Program-made: the position numbers and the translations under genes
Part shown: piece after piece, positions 23,157 to 31,573 of the stretch
Position numbering within the stretch: position 1 is the first letter of the stretch
How the letters are laid out: each line of letters opens with the position of its first letter
Assembly (NCBI RefSeq): GCF_021365465.1
Contig: NZ_CP089932.1
Coordinates: 558,001-622,000 of the forward strand
Length of the DNA: 64,000 nucleotides
Source of the DNA: Erwinia tracheiphila
GTDB taxonomy: Bacteria > Pseudomonadota > Gammaproteobacteria > Enterobacterales > Enterobacteriaceae
Direction of reading: 5' to 3'
The notes under the pieces: generated by a model
Database searches by the model: none
What the model was told of the DNA's origin: nothing
Seen by the model: the letters and a program-made list of their open reading frames with translations, nothing else

Positions 23157-23578
23157 TGTATAAGATTGGTCAGCTAGCGAAACTTGCAGATGTCACTCCA
23201 GATACGATTCGCTATTACGAAAAGCAGCAAATGATGGCGCATGAATTCCGTAGTCAGGGGGGATTCCGCCTTTATAATGATAGCGATCTTAAGCGGCTAA
23301 AATTCATTCGCTATGGTAGGCAGCTTGGCTTTAGTCTTGAAGCTATCCGGGAATTATTATCTATTCGGCTTGATCCTGATCAGCATACCTGTATGGAGTC
23401 AAAAGCTATTGTTAAGGCTCGTCTGCTTGAGGTTGAAAGGATGATTAGTGAACTACAGCATATGCAACGATCATTGCAAAGCCTTAATGATGCCTGTTGC
23501 GGCACGGCGCACACCAGTGTCTGTTGTTCTATACTGGAGACTTTAGAAAATGGTACGCGTATTACATCCGCGGATTGA
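23156..23578 (+). CDS. zntR: ZntR, MerR-family zinc-responsive activator
   Basis: A 140-residue MerR-family regulator with the N-terminal winged helix (MYKIGQLAKLADVTPDTIRYYEK), a dimerisation helix, and a metal-binding end. The ZntR zinc ligands Cys79, Cys114, Cys115, His119 and Cys124 are all present. In E. coli it activates zntA, the zinc exporter, by DNA distortion. zntA is not in the window. The gene is coupled to yhdN. In E. coli arfA and mscL follow; here mobile DNA starts 122 bases after the stop. Confidence 0.95.
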   Translation: MYKIGQLAKLADVTPDTIRYYEKQQMMAHEFRSQGGFRLYNDSDLKRLKFIRYGRQLGFSLEAIRELLSIRLDPDQHTCMESKAIVKARLLEVERMISELQHMQRSLQSLNDACCGTAHTSVCCSILETLENGTRITSAD

Positions 23579-23715
23579 CCTCCACTCTTTTTAGTGTGTT
23601 TGTTTCCCAATCAGTAATCAAAAGTATTCTGTCAGATAAACTCAAAAGGATAGAGATTGTTTGCAATAAAACCGTTTAAGAAAGATTACATGGCTCTCTT
23701 GGTCGTGACGCAGAT

Positions 23716-24219
23716 TTATTGATAATGATGAAGAGTAAGATACCAACCGATGATCTTATTGTGCATTTCCTCTGACTTCGAAAAGCAAATTGTTCTGCGG
23801 GTCAGTCGTTTGATATGTGTGCGAAGATTAAGATTATGCCGTTCTGTCCGTTGGGTATATTTCTTGCTCACCACGTGGCTTGTTGCACTTAACAGAACTT
23901 TATAAACCGGCCAGGCATCTGTCATATAAAAGGCAATGTTAAATTTGCTTAACAGGGCCAGCAATCGTCGCAGGGTCGGGGCATTTCTCGGGCCGAAGAC
24001 GTGGGCCAGAGCACGTTTGCGGATACGGTCATAAGCATAGAACAACCACCGGGGATTGCTTTTACACCGCACGTAAGACCATTGTTCACCGGCTTCACAG
24101 CAGATAACAACCTCCGTTTCGGGGTCGATATTCTCAGCTACCTGCTTTGGCGAAATTTTTTTAAGTGCCGCAGAACCGTATTGAGGCTGATACCGAGAAC
24201 CCGTGCGGTATCGCGACAT
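23716..24219 (-). CDS. insB: IS1 InsB, catalytic part of the transposase
   Basis: A 167-residue frame carrying the DDE catalytic domain (MTDAWPVYK; ICFSKSEEMHNKIIGWYL at the end). It is normally expressed as an InsA-InsB fusion by a -1 ribosomal frameshift in the run of seven A (plus-strand T run 24156-24162) within the overlap with insA. Confidence 0.9.
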   Translation of the reverse strand: MSRYRTGSRYQPQYGSAALKKISPKQVAENIDPETEVVICCEAGEQWSYVRCKSNPRWLFYAYDRIRKRALAHVFGPRNAPTLRRLLALLSKFNIAFYMTDAWPVYKVLLSATSHVVSKKYTQRTERHNLNLRTHIKRLTRRTICFSKSEEMHNKIIGWYLTLHHYQ

Positions 24220-24413
24220 CCGGAACCATTCATGGCCATATTAACAATGGTCTGGTGTGTGTCTGGTTTGGCACCGGAGTAGCTAAAGTTGAGCTGAAAG
24301 GTCTTTGAACAATGCTTGCAGATGTAACGTTGGGCACCGGATGCTGAATGTCCGTTACATCGTACAGCATGAGTTTCATTGCACTGAGGGCAGACGACAT
24401 CAACTTTAGCCAT
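24138..24413 (-). CDS. insA: IS1 InsA, DNA-binding regulator
   Basis: A 91-residue protein with an N-terminal zinc finger (CPQC ... CKHC) and a helix-turn-helix (RDTARVLGISLNTVLRHLKK). Alone it binds the IS ends and represses transposition; fused to InsB by frameshift it forms the active transposase. Confidence 0.9.
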   Translation of the reverse strand: MAKVDVVCPQCNETHAVRCNGHSASGAQRYICKHCSKTFQLNFSYSGAKPDTHQTIVNMAMNGSGCRDTARVLGISLNTVLRHLKKFRQSR

Positions 24414-24563
24414 ATGTTACATCCAAAGCGCAAAGCATACGTGATCAGCAAGTCTGCGTCACGACCGCTCTCTTTCTAACTTTCTAACTCGATAATGAAG
24501 TAAATAATCAGACTGCATGGAGTTGCAGCTGCTTGGAAAATTTGGAGAATACTGGTCGGGAAT

Positions 24564-25878
24564 GGGACTTCCCCGATCATGGTGGGAGACTCAGAACGCC
24601 ATGTTCAGCTTCCCGTAGTGGAACATTACGCCCAGCTTGAACCGTTCTTTATTCCTGAAGCCCCGTGACTTGATCCTCAGCAACCGTATTTTACTGTTCA
24701 GAGACTCCGCATTGCCGTTCGATACCCGGTTTTTCATCGCATTCAGAATGCCGTAAAGCCGCTTTGCCACCATGCGGGCAATGCTGACCATGAGTGGTAT
24801 GCCGGTGTCTTTAGCCATCGCCATCCATTCCTGCCACAACTTACGGCTATGGTCGTCATAGCGGCGGTGCCACAGATCGCGGGCAAGCTCTTTCATTACC
24901 CAGCACTGGTTCGTTTGCGGTAACACCAGCCGGGCAACTTCTAACCTCTCAGCGCGGCGCCCAAAGCGATTTTGTTTGCTGTAAAACCATAAGTAGCGTG
25001 AGCGGTGGGCGTCTTTCCTGTCTGACGACGGGATCTGTTTCATCTCAGCCTGACGGGTTTTATCAACGATGGCGCACAACATTTTTGCCACATGGAAGTG
25101 ATCGAAGGCGATTTTATCCACGGCATTGGGGAGATGGATGCGTGCAGCACTGATATAGGCCGTGTTCATGTCCATAGACAGCGTTTTTATCTCTTCAAGC
25201 TGGTGATCTCTCAGGCTACGCAGATAACTGGCAAGACTTTCTACACCGCGATCGTCGGTCAGTTGCAAAGCGCGTCCCTGCCTGTCAGAGATAACGGTGA
25301 CGTACTGGTGTCCTTTTTTGAACCCGACTTCATCCACGCAGAGATGACGGGCCGATAAGGGTTGTTTTATCCGGGCCAGGCCTCGTTTTACTGCGCGCAT
25401 CATGATGCCGTCCACGGCATTCCAACTGAGTTTGAGCTGCTTTCTGACAGCATCCACGGTGCTAATTTTCAGCCATGAAAGAACAAAGGCTTCGAACAAC
25501 AGGGTGTAGCGGCTGCCTGGCCCCGCCCACGGAACCGGCAGTGTCTGGCAACCGTGCTCGGGGCAGTCAATGCGGGGTACATCAGCTTCAACCAGCGTGG
25601 TGAATTGACAGGTATCGAGGTGACGCCATTTGCGACGCCAGTGGTCATGTATGGGGCAGGATTTACCGCATGTTGGACAGGTCAGTTGAGTGTGCCCGAC
25701 AATGCCGACAATCACAGTCACTGAACCAGATTTTTCATCAAGAGAAAGGGATTTTACCTGCCACGGTGCGGACAGGTTAAGGATATGGGCATAGAGGGAC
25801 TTTTCGTCCATGGCAGACTCCTCAGAAAATCAAGACTGCCATCATAATGCCCTTAGCCACCACAACAGGGGAAGACCC
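24564..25878 (-). mobile_element. Complete ISL3-family element
   Basis: 1,315 bp with terminal inverted repeats: GGGACTTCCCCGATCATGG at the left, matched by GGGTCTTCCCCTGTTGTGG reading inward from the right. It encodes one intact transposase. The flanks (TCGGGAAT on the left, ATAAATAA on the right) do not match, so no target duplication is seen. It directly abuts an IS481 end on the right, which suggests a deletion or recombination next to the element. Confidence 0.85.
24591..25811 (-). CDS. ISL3-family transposase
   Basis: A 406-residue transposase. The N-terminal zinc-finger domain has CPTCGKSCPIHDH and CPEHGC. It is followed by an HTH segment (TVDAVRKQLKLSW) and the DDE domain (LCVDEVGFKKG near 155; LSMDMNTAYI; SNGNAESLNSKIR near the end). 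The frame appears intact. A second, decayed copy of the same family lies at 57590-58208. Confidence 0.92.
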   Translation of the reverse strand: MDEKSLYAHILNLSAPWQVKSLSLDEKSGSVTVIVGIVGHTQLTCPTCGKSCPIHDHWRRKWRHLDTCQFTTLVEADVPRIDCPEHGCQTLPVPWAGPGSRYTLLFEAFVLSWLKISTVDAVRKQLKLSWNAVDGIMMRAVKRGLARIKQPLSARHLCVDEVGFKKGHQYVTVISDRQGRALQLTDDRGVESLASYLRSLRDHQLEEIKTLSMDMNTAYISAARIHLPNAVDKIAFDHFHVAKMLCAIVDKTRQAEMKQIPSSDRKDAHRSRYLWFYSKQNRFGRRAERLEVARLVLPQTNQCWVMKELARDLWHRRYDDHSRKLWQEWMAMAKDTGIPLMVSIARMVAKRLYGILNAMKNRVSNGNAESLNSKIRLLRIKSRGFRNKERFKLGVMFHYGKLNMAF

Positions 25879-25920
25879 ATAAATAACCGGTAACTGTCAG
25901 ATCAGGTCTGAGCTAGTACA
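25879..25920 (+). mobile_element. 42-bp terminal fragment of an IS481-family element
   Basis: Read on the minus strand, this stretch (TGTACTAGCTCAGACCTGAT onward) is identical over about 41 bases to the left end of the IS481 copy at 29607. The outer TGTA end faces mscL remnant DNA at 25921. The rest of this copy is missing where the ISL3 element begins, so an IS481 insertion in the mscL tail was later truncated. Confidence 0.85.
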
Positions 25921-25955
25921 CTTAAGCAGATCACGTATTTCTGCCAGTAATATTT
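25921..25955 (-). pseudogene. mscL: Displaced 3' fragment of mscL
   Basis: On the minus strand, joining this stretch to the main mscL frame across the IS256 element restores EILLAEIRDLLK, matching the E. coli MscL C-terminal segment EVLLTEIRDLLK. The fragment ends at the IS481 end, so the last few codons of the gene are missing. Positions 25948-25955 are one copy of the IS256 target duplication TAATATTT. Confidence 0.88.
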
Positions 25956-27270
25956 GACCCTGTAAATAATTCTGTGTAACTGCCACCACGTCAAAGGTGA
26001 ACGCTCAGGCGGTCACCGAACTCAATAATAAAGCGGCTCATCGCCAGCCGACAGTTCTGGACCGGCATACTCCATTTTTTCGATGCCGACTGGATTGCCA
26101 GGTAAATAACCTTTCGCACTGAGTCATCCGTCGGGAATACCTTGCGTTTCTTAATGGCGGCACGGATCACGCTGTTCAGCGACTCAATGGCATTCGTGGT
26201 GTAGATAGCTTTTCGGATGTCAGACGGATAGCCGAAGAACGCATTGAGGTTTTCCCCGTGCGCACGCCAGCTTTTGCTGATTTGTGGATATTTGTCATCC
26301 CATTCTTCGGCGAACGCATCCAGCGCCATCCGTGCGGCCGCTTCTGTTGGTGCCTGATAAACGGTTTTCAGCCCGCCCGTGACCGCTTTGTAGTCCTTCC
26401 ACGCCACGTATTTCAGGCGGTTACGCACCATGTGGATGGTGCACAGCTGGATGTGAGTCTGCGGATAGACGCTGTTTATCGCATCCGGGAAGCCCTTCAG
26501 GCCATCCACGCAGGCAATCAGGATGTCCTGAAGGCCGCGATTTTTAAGTTTCGTCAGCACGTTCAGCCAGAACTTTGCACCTTCATTTTCAGCCAGCCAC
26601 ATCCCCGGAAGCTCTTTCCGGCCTTCGGTATTGATGCCCGGCGCCAGGAACACCGCTTTGTTAATCACGCCGCCATTCTGACGAACCTTAACAACAATAC
26701 AGTCCAGATAAACAATGGGATAGAGCGCATCCAGCTGGCGATTCTGCCATTCGGCGACCTGCTCTTTAACGGCATCCGTGACTTTTGATATCAGGGCCGG
26801 TGACACATCAGTATCGTACATCTCTTTGAACGTATCGACGATTTCCCGCGTGGTCATGCCTTTGGCATACAAGGATAAAATCTGGCTGTCCATCTGCTCG
26901 ATACGCGTCTGATTCTTCTTAATCAGCTGAGGTTCAAAGGTATTTTCCCGGTCGCGCGGCGTGTTTAGCCCGATTTCACCGTCGTCGCACAGCAGCGTTT
27001 TCGGAGAGTAGCCGTTGCGGGTATTGGTGCCGGTTTTAGGGGCATTTTTCTCATGCCCGAGGTGGTCAGTCAGTTCTGCATTGAGTGCCGTTTCAACGGT
27101 CAGCTTCGTGAGCATGCGGAAAAACTGATTAAGGCCGGCCTCAGTTTTGAGGCCTTTGGCCAGTTCAGCAGCAAGGGCCTTAAGTTTCTTCTCGTCCATA
27201 ATTTGCCTGTCTCCATTGTTGGAGTGAACATATCAAAAACAGGCAATTACACAATTTTAATTACAGTCTC
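25956..27270 (-). mobile_element. Complete IS256-family element inside mscL
   Basis: 1,315 bp with imperfect 29-bp inverted repeats (GACCCTGTAAATAATTCTGT at the left; GAGACTGTAATTAAAATTGT reading inward from the right), flanked by an exact 8-bp target duplication TAATATTT (25948-25955 and 27271-27278). It is inserted into the 3' end of mscL in the same orientation as that gene. Confidence 0.93.
25991..27199 (-). CDS. IS256-family transposase (mutator type)
   Basis: A 402-residue transposase with the mutator-family layout. It has IEQMDSQILSLYAKGMTTREI near 100-120, the DDE residues in VYLDCIVVKV and ACVDGLKGFPDAI, and the final Glu in TTNAIESLNSVIR. The mutator signature around HIQLCTIHMVRN is present. 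The frame is intact and probably active. Confidence 0.93.
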   Translation of the reverse strand: MDEKKLKALAAELAKGLKTEAGLNQFFRMLTKLTVETALNAELTDHLGHEKNAPKTGTNTRNGYSPKTLLCDDGEIGLNTPRDRENTFEPQLIKKNQTRIEQMDSQILSLYAKGMTTREIVDTFKEMYDTDVSPALISKVTDAVKEQVAEWQNRQLDALYPIVYLDCIVVKVRQNGGVINKAVFLAPGINTEGRKELPGMWLAENEGAKFWLNVLTKLKNRGLQDILIACVDGLKGFPDAINSVYPQTHIQLCTIHMVRNRLKYVAWKDYKAVTGGLKTVYQAPTEAAARMALDAFAEEWDDKYPQISKSWRAHGENLNAFFGYPSDIRKAIYTTNAIESLNSVIRAAIKKRKVFPTDDSVRKVIYLAIQSASKKWSMPVQNCRLAMSRFIIEFGDRLSVHL

Positions 27271-27642
27271 TAATATTTCTTCAGTTGTTGGCTTTGGCGC
27301 AGGTTTTTCTACCTCTTTTTTCTTATAGAATTTATTCATAAGCTTAATTGCCATGAAAATGGCAAACGTAACAATGATAAAGTCAAAAACCGTTTGAATG
27401 AATACGCCATATTGTATTACTACTGCGGGAGTGTTGCCTTCTGCGGGTTTTAATATCCAGCTAAATGATTTGAAATCAACGCCACCAATTAATAAGCCTA
27501 AGGGCGGCATAATGATATTTGCTACGAGCAAAGAAACTATTTTACCAAATGCGGCCCCAATGATGACACCAACTGCAAGATCGACAACATTACCTCTCAT
27601 CGCAAAATCGTAAAACTCTTTGAATAAACTTATTACTATCAC
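27247..27642 (-). CDS. mscL: MscL, large mechanosensitive channel, with altered C-terminus and doubtful start
   Basis: The product keeps the MscL core: [20 protein letters not shown] (TM1), [13 protein letters not shown], and [19 protein letters not shown] (TM2). It forms a pentameric inner-membrane channel that opens under hypo-osmotic shock. The IS256 element replaces the natural end (LLAEIRDLLK...) with ETVIKIV, read from the IS end, so the cytoplasmic helical bundle is lost. E. coli channels lacking this tail can still gate. At the start, the codon aligning with the normal ATG is ATA; the GTG at 27642, three codons upstream, is the nearest usable start. An IS5-family element lies 15 bases upstream and probably removes the native expression signals. 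Function is therefore uncertain. Confidence 0.75.
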   Translation of the reverse strand: MIVISLFKEFYDFAMRGNVVDLAVGVIIGAAFGKIVSLLVANIIMPPLGLLIGGVDFKSFSWILKPAEGNTPAVVIQYGVFIQTVFDFIIVTFAIFMAIKLMNKFYKKKEVEKPAPKPTTEEILETVIKIV

Positions 27643-27656
27643 TTTTTTCTTAATAA

Positions 27657-28233
27657 GAGCCTGTCTCAACAGAGCTTTATTCCAGACAATAAGACCACAG
27701 GAAAATGCAACAGGGCCCCGTCATTCTCAGACGTCTTTTCCCGTCGGGTCAGGGGCCGGTGAAACCGGTTCATCCGGCTGTGCGCCCTCCCGGCGACGGG
27801 CACTGAAGTTCGTGGTTTTACTGGCATCTCATTCCTCTTTACGGGGCGGGATATAAGGCTCGTCACGACGGCACAACCGGTCTGTTTTGCCCGGGCGCTC
27901 CGTCGCCTTTGTCCGGGCAGAGTCCGGGTTTTTGCCCCGGGCATCCCGTCTGAAGAGCACCGGGTGTGTCCGCCACCAGTTTGATGTCATGCCTGTCTGC
28001 TGCTGCGACGACCCGTGGCAGAGGAAGCCCTCCGGTATCTGTCATCAGACTGGGCTTTACGCCCTGTTTCCCTCTGTCCGTGGTGTTGCGTCCTGTTTTT
28101 TGTCCCGGCAGCGGTGATGTTGTCATACCGCCATCCACCGACAACCATGAGCAGCCCGTGCCGTCCGGGTGCTCACAGGCCAGTAATCCGTTCTGCCAGA
28201 AAGAAGCGATGTTATGCAGCACATATGGGGGGT
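27657..28233 (-). pseudogene. C-terminal half of an IS5-family (IS427-like) transposase element
   Basis: The minus strand encodes recognisable IS427-group transposase blocks: SWLSVDGGMTTSPLPGQKT, GRNTTDRGKQGVKPSLMTD and AAADRHDIKLV. Frameshifts interrupt them. The left end, GAGCCTGTCTCAA (27657-27669), is the element's inverted repeat. The N-terminal half lies 14 kb away at 42537-42808, so the two are one element split by the Mu-like prophage. The fragment is cut on the right by the IS3 element. Confidence 0.85.
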
Positions 28234-28261
28234 GACCTGCCCCCAGTATTAGATACAACCT

Positions 28262-29095
28262 TCAGTTAGTAATGTCGGTTGGTTTTTCTTCATGTTTCCC
28301 GTTTCGCCAGCATGCTGCAAATTCAAGCGGCGTCTGGTAATTCAGCGATGAATGAGGTCTGGACTCGTTATAATCCTGCCGCCAGTCATTAATGATTTTC
28401 CGGGCATGAAGAATATCGCTGAACCAGTGCTCATTCAGGCATTCATCCCGAAAGCGTCCGTTAAAACTCTCAATAAATCCGTTCTGTGTTGGCTTACCCG
28501 GCTGGATAAGTCGCAGTTCTACACCATGCTCAAAAGCCCACTGTTCGAGCGCACGGCTGGTAAATTCCGGGCCCTGATCGGTTCTTATCGTTGCCGGATA
28601 GCCGCGAAACAGCGCGAGTCCGTCCAGAATACGTGCGACCTGAACGCCTGAAATACCGAAAGCGGCGGTGATCGTCAGACACTCCTTCGTGAAATCATCC
28701 ACGCAGGTCAGGCACTTAATCCGGCGGCCGCTGGCAAGTGCATCCATGACAAAATCCATCGACCATGTCAGGTTCGGCGCATCCGGGCGGAGAAGCGGAA
28801 GCCGCTCAGTCGCCAGACCCTTACGGCGTCGCCTGCGTTTTACACCCAGACCGTTAAGGTGATAGATGCGGTAAACCCTCTTGTGGTTGACGTGAAGGCC
28901 CTCCCGACGCAATAACTGCCAGATGCGCCGGTAACCAAATCGGCGACGTTCAAGTGCCAGCTCTGTGATACGCAGAGATAGTTGCGCGTCAGCAGCCGGA
29001 CGCTGAACCGAATAACGGCAGGTTGAAAGGGACAGCCCGGCCAGCCTGCAGGCACGACGTTGCGACAGACCCGTTATCTCACACATGACTTCCAC
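28262..29095 (-). CDS. IS3-family OrfB, integrase-type catalytic subunit
   Basis: A 277-residue rve-domain protein with an HTH_21 region ([15 protein letters not shown]) and the DDE residues in [19 protein letters not shown] and [17 protein letters not shown]. It is normally made as an OrfA-OrfB fusion by -1 frameshifting. The frame is intact. Confidence 0.92.
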   Translation of the reverse strand: MEVMCEITGLSQRRACRLAGLSLSTCRYSVQRPAADAQLSLRITELALERRRFGYRRIWQLLRREGLHVNHKRVYRIYHLNGLGVKRRRRRKGLATERLPLLRPDAPNLTWSMDFVMDALASGRRIKCLTCVDDFTKECLTITAAFGISGVQVARILDGLALFRGYPATIRTDQGPEFTSRALEQWAFEHGVELRLIQPGKPTQNGFIESFNGRFRDECLNEHWFSDILHARKIINDWRQDYNESRPHSSLNYQTPLEFAACWRNGKHEEKPTDITN

Positions 29096-29118
29096 GGCTT
29101 CCCGCTTCTGGTCTGTCG

Positions 29119-29382
29119 TCAGAACTTTCGGCCCAGAGCCACCTTAAGCGCCTCCTTATCCAGCATGGCTTCAGCGAGCAGCTTCTTGAGGCGGGCGTTC
29201 TCCTCTTCAAGTGACTTGAGCCGCTTCACTTCGGGGACTTCCATGCCGCCAAACTTCTTGCGCCCGGTGTAGAAGGTAGCGTCTGAAATAGCATGCTTGC
29301 GGCAGAGTTCCCGGGCCGAAACCCCGGCTTCGGCCTCGCGGAGAATACTGATGATCTGTTCGTCGGAAAATCGCTTCTTCAT
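29119..29382 (-). CDS. IS3-family OrfA, HTH subunit
   Basis: An 87-residue protein with an HTH ([20 protein letters not shown]) and a leucine-zipper region ([20 protein letters not shown]) used for multimerisation. It is the upstream partner of the catalytic frame. The segment TGRKKFGG differs from the usual Trp-containing W(K/R)xKFGG of the group at one residue. Confidence 0.9.
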   Translation of the reverse strand: MKKRFSDEQIISILREAEAGVSARELCRKHAISDATFYTGRKKFGGMEVPEVKRLKSLEEENARLKKLLAEAMLDKEALKVALGRKF

Positions 29383-29464
29383 GGGGATGTCCTCATGTGA
29401 CTTATGAAGACATTACTAACATCGCGCTGTATTAATCAACGGGGAGCAGGTCAGGGGTAATCAT

Positions 29465-29597
29465 TTTGATACTGACCGTGCATGCCTCAAACAAGCCGAT
29501 AGCCTTTTACTGGCGCGGCATTGGTCGAAATCGGGGGTTTGATACTTGTCGCGAAAAAATGACTTAAAACTGATTTTTTTGAACGGTATTTGATACT
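29465..29597 (+). repeat. Left-end transposase-binding-like repeats
   Basis: TTTGATACT occurs three times in direct orientation (29465-29473, 29538-29546, 29589-29597). The second copy is followed by TGTCGCGAAAA, similar to the CGCGAAAATTG segment at the right end. By analogy with Mu these are candidate L1-L3 MuA-binding sites. Confidence 0.55.
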
Positions 29598-29606
29598 CGA
29601 ATGATT

Positions 29607-30807
29607 TGTACTAGCTCAGACCTGATCTGACAGTTACCGGTTATTTATACAGGTGTCTGTCAGATTACATCTGGTTCAGATTTTTTTCTGCCCAGACCCG
29701 TTTACCATCAAGTAACGTGGCCATTGGCGTACGCCCGCAGCACATTTTTCCCTGATGAGTTCGCTCATTATTGTAATGCCACAACCAGTTGTCCAGATCC
29801 GTTTGCAGGCTCTCCAGGTCTTCGTATAACTTCTTACGGAACGTAACCTGATAAAAATCCTGCAAAATAGTTTTATGGAAGCGCTCGCAGATGCCGTTCG
29901 TCTGCGGAGACATCGCCTTCGTTTTTGTATGGTCGATATCGTTGATGGCCAGATACAGCTGGTAATCATGCTGCTCCACCTTACCACAGTACTCCGTTCC
30001 CCTGTCGGTCAGGATCCTCAGCATCGGCAGTCCCTGAGCCTCGTAGAACGGCAGTACGCGATCATTGAGCAGGTCTGCGGCGGTGATCGGCGTTTTACTC
30101 GTATACAGCTTGCAGTGTGCCACTTTCGAGTACGTATCCACGAACGTCTGCTGGTAGATACGACCCACACCTTTCAGATTGCCCACGTAGAAGGTGTCCT
30201 GCGACCCGAGATAACCCGGGTGAGCAGTTTCGATTTCTCCGCTGGCCTCGTCATCGTGGGCCTTCTTCTCCAGCGCTGCGATTTGAGCGTCGGTAAGCAC
30301 GATGCCTTCTCTGGCGACCTTTTCCTCAAGTGCCTTCAGGCGTTTACGGAAGTTCTCCAGGTCGTGCCGTTGCCAGATGGAGCGCACGCCGCTACCGGAG
30401 ATAAACACGCCTTTTTTACGCAGCTCATTACTGGTCCGGTGTTGCCCGTGGGCCGGGAACTCAACGGCATATTCAACAACAGCGCGTTCAGTGGCTTCGT
30501 CGGCGCGGTTCTTCAGGTTGGGGACGCGGCGGTTCTGGTTAATCAGCGCATCGATGCCGCCTTCAGCAGCCAGTTCCTGATAACGGTAAAACGTGTCGCG
30601 TGACACGCCCATGATCTTGCAGGCTTTTGATACGTTACCGAGTTCTTCGGCGAGATTGAGCAGGCCGGCTTTGTGTTTGATGATGGGATTGTTAGTATGA
30701 ATCATGAGAGTTACCTCGCGTTTTGTTTAAGGATTAGACACCCATATCAAAACCGGTAACTCTCAACCTTTCAAGGTCCAGTGTCAGATCAAGTCGCGAC
30801 TAATACA
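29607..30807 (-). mobile_element. Complete IS481-family element
   Basis: 1,201 bp. The ends are TGTACTAGCTCAGACCTGAT (left) and, read inward from the right, TGTATTAGTCGCGACTTGAT. An exact 7-bp duplication AATGATT flanks it (29600-29606 and 30808-30814). It is inserted beside the third left-end repeat of the prophage. Confidence 0.92.
29665..30705 (-). CDS. IS481-family transposase
   Basis: A 346-residue transposase with an N-terminal HTH (NVSKACKIMGVSRDTFYRYQ) and an rve DDE core: QTFVDTYSKVAH, LTDRGTEYCG and NGICERFHKTI. The frame is complete and probably functional. Confidence 0.93.
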   Translation of the reverse strand: MIHTNNPIIKHKAGLLNLAEELGNVSKACKIMGVSRDTFYRYQELAAEGGIDALINQNRRVPNLKNRADEATERAVVEYAVEFPAHGQHRTSNELRKKGVFISGSGVRSIWQRHDLENFRKRLKALEEKVAREGIVLTDAQIAALEKKAHDDEASGEIETAHPGYLGSQDTFYVGNLKGVGRIYQQTFVDTYSKVAHCKLYTSKTPITAADLLNDRVLPFYEAQGLPMLRILTDRGTEYCGKVEQHDYQLYLAINDIDHTKTKAMSPQTNGICERFHKTILQDFYQVTFRKKLYEDLESLQTDLDNWLWHYNNERTHQGKMCCGRTPMATLLDGKRVWAEKNLNQM

Positions 30808-30951
30808 AATGATTGTCGCTTGTGTGAGTTTGAACTGCGTTTAAATCGTTTTTGATTTTAGTTTAAGCAGACAGCTAAGAAAGTTGTCTGAACTCAATAA
30901 TTTCATAAAACTATGCATTACACCTGACAGCAAGCGGCTGTCTACGCTTAC

Positions 30952-31500
30952 TTAGCCAGTCTGCTGGTGGTTTGCTAGCGGGTCGCCTGGTCCTGGCTCT
31001 TGATCCCCTTCAGAATCCCTCTCTTTAATCTGCTTATACAGACGCAGCACGCGCTCTCTGTCGCTTTCAGGGATATGTAGAAAGTCATCAATAGCTGACA
31101 TTCCGTTAAGGGTCGAAATTATCCCTGACACGCCGTGTTCCATAACGACCCAAATCAAACTCTTTCTCTGTTCCTCTCCTAACAAGTCAATCAAATTCCA
31201 AATTCTTGTTTCGTTGTATTTTGCGATTTTATCGTTTTTATCAGCGACGACCTCACCAGTGATTAGCCATTCCATAGGCGCCTTGCATGCAATAGCGATA
31301 GCTTCAATCTTGTCTATTCCTGGGTAGTTTTTCCCTTTCAGGTAGCTTCTTACCGCAGATTCCGAAATGTCACAGCTTGATGTCAGAGCTACATTTGACA
31401 AGCCCTCCATAGCCACAGCCAGCCTTTCTGAAAAACGGTTTATTCCAAGCATAGCAATAAACTGTTCGTGATTTTTTGTACGAGCGTCGGTTTTTTCCAT
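30952..31500 (-). CDS. Mu-like prophage repressor (c-type, HTH protein)
   Basis: A 182-residue protein with an N-terminal helix-turn-helix of the Xre type (about residues 22-78, SSCDISESAVRSYLKGKNYP, then MEWLITGEV). A helical C-terminal part follows and there is no LexA-type protease motif. It is transcribed away from ner and the transposase across a palindromic intergenic region, the classical position of the lysogeny repressor in Mu-like phages. A shorter start at Met17 is possible. Its left neighbour, 30808-30951, has no gene. Confidence 0.75.
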   Translation of the reverse strand: MEKTDARTKNHEQFIAMLGINRFSERLAVAMEGLSNVALTSSCDISESAVRSYLKGKNYPGIDKIEAIAIACKAPMEWLITGEVVADKNDKIAKYNETRIWNLIDLLGEEQRKSLIWVVMEHGVSGIISTLNGMSAIDDFLHIPESDRERVLRLYKQIKERDSEGDQEPGPGDPLANHQQTG

Positions 31501-31547
31501 GTAACCATCTGATATAAAATGACTTTATTCAATTGCAGCATTTAGCG

Positions 31548-31573
31548 AATAAACCGATTTAAATCGGTTTATT
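31548..31573. promoter_or_regulatory. Perfect 26-bp palindrome, candidate operator
   Basis: The half-site AATAAACCGATTT is mirrored exactly around 31560/31561. A second, smaller inverted repeat, GGTTTA-GA-TAAACC (31618-31631), lies just before ner. Both lie between the divergent repressor and ner genes and share the GGTTTA core, so they are probable repressor or Ner binding sites. Confidence 0.7.

Larger units (their letters stand above)
23701..24466 (-). mobile_element. Complete IS1-family element
   Basis: 766 bp with terminal inverted repeats starting GGTCGTGACGCAGA at both ends, flanked by an exact 8-bp target duplication GCTCTCTT (23693-23700 and 24467-24474). Both reading frames, insA and insB, are intact on the minus strand. 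The perfect duplication indicates a recent, unrearranged insertion. The 90 bases beyond the right duplication (24475-24563) have no recognisable gene. Confidence 0.93.
28234..29453 (-). mobile_element. Complete IS3-family element (IS407-like group)
   Basis: 1,220 bp. It starts TGACCTGCCCCCAGTATTAG, and the other end read inward is TGACCTGCTCCCCGTTGATT. Flanking GGGG on both sides fits the 3-4 bp duplication of this group, although both flanks are G-runs. It lies exactly between the IS5 fragment and the left end of the prophage and appears to have removed the prophage terminus. Confidence 0.88.

Noticed and set aside
24475..24563. The 89 bases between IS1 and ISL3 as an arfA remnant
   Set aside because: No reading frame resembles ArfA on either strand; its origin is unknown.
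29676..30603. Alternative frames on both strands within the IS481 transposase gene
   Set aside because: The 346-residue transposase explains the region; the other frames lack motifs.
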